NCBI GenBank assembly: GCA_022773395.1 | Contig: JALFBL010000062.1 | Span: 41,701-105,700, forward strand | Length of the DNA: 64,000 bases | Source of the DNA: Prevotella sp. | GTDB lineage: Bacteria > Bacteroidota > Bacteroidia > Bacteroidales > Bacteroidaceae | Direction of reading: 5' to 3' | In this document: in pieces, positions 61,875 through 64,000 of the stretch | Layout of the letters: each line of letters begins with the position of its first letter | Position numbering within the stretch: position 1 is the first letter of the stretch | Notes under the pieces: generated by a model | The model's input: only the letters and a program-made list of their open reading frames with translations | The model's database searches: none | Told to the model about the DNA's origin: nothing | Made by a program: the position numbers and the translations under genes

Positions 61875-62798
61875 TCAATTCGATTTCACATCCTTAAGAT
61901 GCATCATCCAGCCTATTGGCATAAAAATATTCCAGTACCAATTGATGGTAGGAATGGTAATTCCGGATTTGTCTTTTTGCTGACAGCACCATCTGAAACG
62001 CCAATAATTGATGGCAGCTTTCATCTTTGGCAACAAGGGAATGTCACAGACGGTCAACTCTTGATAAGTCATCATCGTTGCAATGGGACTATTCATCCTT
62101 ATCTTCACAATTTTATCCGTCAGACCGCCATCCAAATAATCCCTATGATACACCACTTCATTGAAACAGTACAATTTATACTTAGTGGCGATTCTATTCC
62201 AAACAAGTGCTTCCGGGCAGAATTTCTCGCTTGCAATCTCCGGGAATGGACACTCACGCAGTACCGTAGTCTTGAACACCTCCAACAAATCACCCGTCAC
62301 ATGCAATCTGTATCTCAAGTCTAAAGAATTTTCATACAGATGTTCCTGTGCAAACCCTTTTCCTATGAGCGAACCATCGTGGTGCGCCATCAAACCGCAA
62401 ACTCCTCCACAATCTTTTCTTTCTTTGCATAACGAGTAGTAGTGCTGGATTTTTTCTATAGAATCTTTTGGCAACGTATCATCGCTGTCAAGTATCAGAA
62501 CCAATTCTCCATTCGCTTCCTTTACACCCAAATTCACCGCAGTATGCTTTCCTCCATTTTCTTTTTTTATGTACCTTGCAGGAAATGACTTGATGCATGT
62601 TTCTCTAAAAAAGGCCTCCGGCTCATCCATACTTCCATCATCCACAACAATCCACTCGAAGTCTTTACACGTTTGAGAATCAAGACTTTCATATAATCCA
62701 AGCAGAAATTTTTTCCTATTGTAAATCGGCGTGATAATAGAAATGAATGGTACCATCGAATTTCGAATTGCTTGTTTAGTTATAGGATGCTCTGTCAT
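61875..62798 (-). CDS. family 2 glycosyltransferase
   Basis: A 307-residue GT-A enzyme with FISIITPIYNRKKFLLGLYESLDSQ near the start, WIVVDDGSMDEP, the DxD motif LVLILDSDDTL, and a following basic patch. A second in-frame ATG (62756) would begin right before FISIITP and may be the real start, since the first ATG overlaps the polymerase gene by 23 bases. The C-terminal third shows aromatic, membrane-like stretches but no clear TM segment. Confidence 0.92.
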   Translation of the reverse strand: MTEHPITKQAIRNSMVPFISIITPIYNRKKFLLGLYESLDSQTCKDFEWIVVDDGSMDEPEAFFRETCIKSFPARYIKKENGGKHTAVNLGVKEANGELVLILDSDDTLPKDSIEKIQHYYSLCKERKDCGGVCGLMAHHDGSLIGKGFAQEHLYENSLDLRYRLHVTGDLLEVFKTTVLRECPFPEIASEKFCPEALVWNRIATKYKLYCFNEVVYHRDYLDGGLTDKIVKIRMNSPIATMMTYQELTVCDIPLLPKMKAAINYWRFRWCCQQKDKSGITIPTINWYWNIFMPIGWMMHLKDVKSN

Positions 62799-63960
62799 CT
62801 ATTGGTCCAAATACCGGACGATACAACTTGTCGTTTGAATAATTCCGATCATATTCATACATTTCCTCTATGACATCTCCTTCACGGATTCCATTTGTCA
62901 GAAAGGTCTTATAAGGCGACAATTGAATGCCCCATAAAGTCAATACCCTTAGATAAAGCACAGCCATGAAGGAAAGAGTGACAATTCTAAGATAACTTCC
63001 CCGTGCCTCTTTTGCCAGAATTTCAGCAATCGTACAAACGACCCCTATCAAATAGAACCAACTCATGCGCCCACCATCTTGGAAACGAACAAAAAAGCAC
63101 AATACAAATATAAATCCCAATGCGATGTTCAACATACACAACGACAGTTTGTCTTTCCCTATTCTCTCATATCTTCTTAAGATAATATACAAGAAAAACA
63201 TCGCCTCTATAATATACTCAATACGCGCACCTCCTGTCCCAGAACTTGACAACTGGGTTTTTTCCTCATTCACCGTCCCTCCTAAAGTATTAAAAAGGAA
63301 TGACGAAACAGGGGTCAATCCCAAAACCAAAGCCCCAGTCACAATCATCCAAACCTGCTTTTTTGAAAAGCGGTAACCTGCAATAAAATAGAAGCCTCCT
63401 GCCAACAATGCACTGTTATGGAACGTTGCAGCCAACGCAATGATGGCAAAGAAGGGGATTGGTTTTCGCCGGATGGCGTATGGAACGGAAAACCATGCCA
63501 CACAAAGGGCCATAATTTGGCGCAGATAGGTGAAAGTAAAGAAATAATAACTGCAAAATAAAAGGGAAAAGGCAAGAAGCGGAGATTTGCTGTAACGTAT
63601 AATATGCCTGTAAAGCGCAGCATACACCAACAGTGTAGTAATCAAGATAAAGATGTATCGATTGGATGTGATGTAGGTAAGCAGATAATTATACAAAGCA
63701 TACCCCTTTTCTTTCTCCGCATAATTGAATGCAGAGGTCAGAAAAATGTGAACTCCACTGGCACGCTCATCCACAGTTGTATCAAAGACTTCACCGTATA
63801 TATATCTGTCATATCCTCCCAGCATGTCTCCCAACCCGCACACCAAAGCCACGAATAACACGATGACAGCCAATACTGCCTTTTGCTGTTGCAATTTGGC
63901 AGATGTGAAATACAAAGCACATACAAAAACAAGAATCAGTTCAAATATATAGACAAACAT
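62776..63960 (-). CDS. EpsG/Wzy-like polysaccharide polymerase
   Basis: A roughly 394-residue protein with about ten TM segments: MFVYIFELILVFVCALYF, AVLAVIVLFVALVCGLG and later LLAFSLLFCSYYFFTFTYLRQIMALCVAWFSVPYAIRRKPI. The LRQ and pattern of hydrophobic repeats fit the EpsG family, which polymerises or builds repeating units in exopolysaccharide loci. The ORF track start (63987, TTG) is less likely than the ATG at 63960. It is the first visible gene of the operon; the promoter may lie beyond the window end at 64000. No stop or break seen. Confidence 0.88.
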   Translation of the reverse strand: MFVYIFELILVFVCALYFTSAKLQQQKAVLAVIVLFVALVCGLGDMLGGYDRYIYGEVFDTTVDERASGVHIFLTSAFNYAEKEKGYALYNYLLTYITSNRYIFILITTLLVYAALYRHIIRYSKSPLLAFSLLFCSYYFFTFTYLRQIMALCVAWFSVPYAIRRKPIPFFAIIALAATFHNSALLAGGFYFIAGYRFSKKQVWMIVTGALVLGLTPVSSFLFNTLGGTVNEEKTQLSSSGTGGARIEYIIEAMFFLYIILRRYERIGKDKLSLCMLNIALGFIFVLCFFVRFQDGGRMSWFYLIGVVCTIAEILAKEARGSYLRIVTLSFMAVLYLRVLTLWGIQLSPYKTFLTNGIREGDVIEEMYEYDRNYSNDKLYRPVFGPIDDRASYN

Positions 63961-64000
63961 TTTATACCAATTGTCAGAATTAATCAAAAAAATTACTTTT

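Overview
The window looks like a chromosomal segment of a Bacteroidota bacterium, most likely Prevotella or a close relative. Direct signs are promoters of the Bacteroidota type (TTTG, about 20 bases, TAnnTTTG) in front of many genes, a fused murF-alr gene, a bifunctional fkp fucose-salvage gene, a Rho factor with a long acidic insertion, a type-B sorting domain of the type IX secretion system (T9SS), and a TonB-dependent receptor. The genus is inferred from gene content, since no rRNA or other species marker lies here.

Layout. 1-4.7 kb: 3' part of pdxA, a UPF0104 membrane protein, then (minus) a phosphohexomutase and the mtnN/luxS methyl-cycle pair. 4.7-11 kb: a 28-bp perfect palindrome carries mirrored -7 boxes and separates mtnN from a plus-strand run of yfhO-like, fkp and GSCFA genes. 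11-16 kb: two small minus-strand ORFs (one frameshifted), murF-alr, and a degenerate ABC ATPase paired with a FetB-like permease. 16-24.4 kb: a 36-aa small protein, a lipoprotein nuclease, a RelA-like (p)ppGpp synthetase with a broken hydrolase motif, then (minus) an NfeD/SPFH pair, an HExxH protein, an M48 protease, and an ECF sigma / small membrane protein / lipoprotein module.

24.4-32.7 kb: a non-coding dispersed repeat, two identical tRNA-Asp genes, an overlapping recR-membrane protein-GT2-GNAT operon, engB, an ABC-F ATPase, rho and tRNA-Arg. 32.7-42.8 kb: TonB-dependent receptor, peptide transporter, a LysM/periplasmic-binding fusion followed by a beta-barrel protein, a T9SS type-B cargo and uvrA. 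42.8-49.4 kb: the second, larger copy of the dispersed repeat, a BASS-type transporter, a metallophosphoesterase, a hemerythrin-LuxR regulator, rny, zapA with a coiled-coil partner, and a conserved unknown gene.

49.4-64 kb is a surface-glycan locus: a Wzc-type tyrosine kinase (plus) facing a minus-strand operon of EpsG-like polymerase, GT2, two GT4s, a PglC-type sugar transferase, a PLP decarboxylase, an ATP-grasp ligase, a DegT aminotransferase, a PglF/WbpM-type dehydratase and a nucleotidyltransferase-like protein. Fkp and the phosphohexomutase could supply activated sugars to this glycan.

I found no CRISPR array, prophage, transposase or obvious defence system. The best candidates for something under-described are the hemerythrin-LuxR regulator with a complete RIC-like di-iron ligand set, the FetB-type permease with a pseudo-ATPase, the two-copy dispersed repeat with a nested hairpin insert, and several genes whose promoter boxes predict leaderless or nearly leaderless mRNAs.
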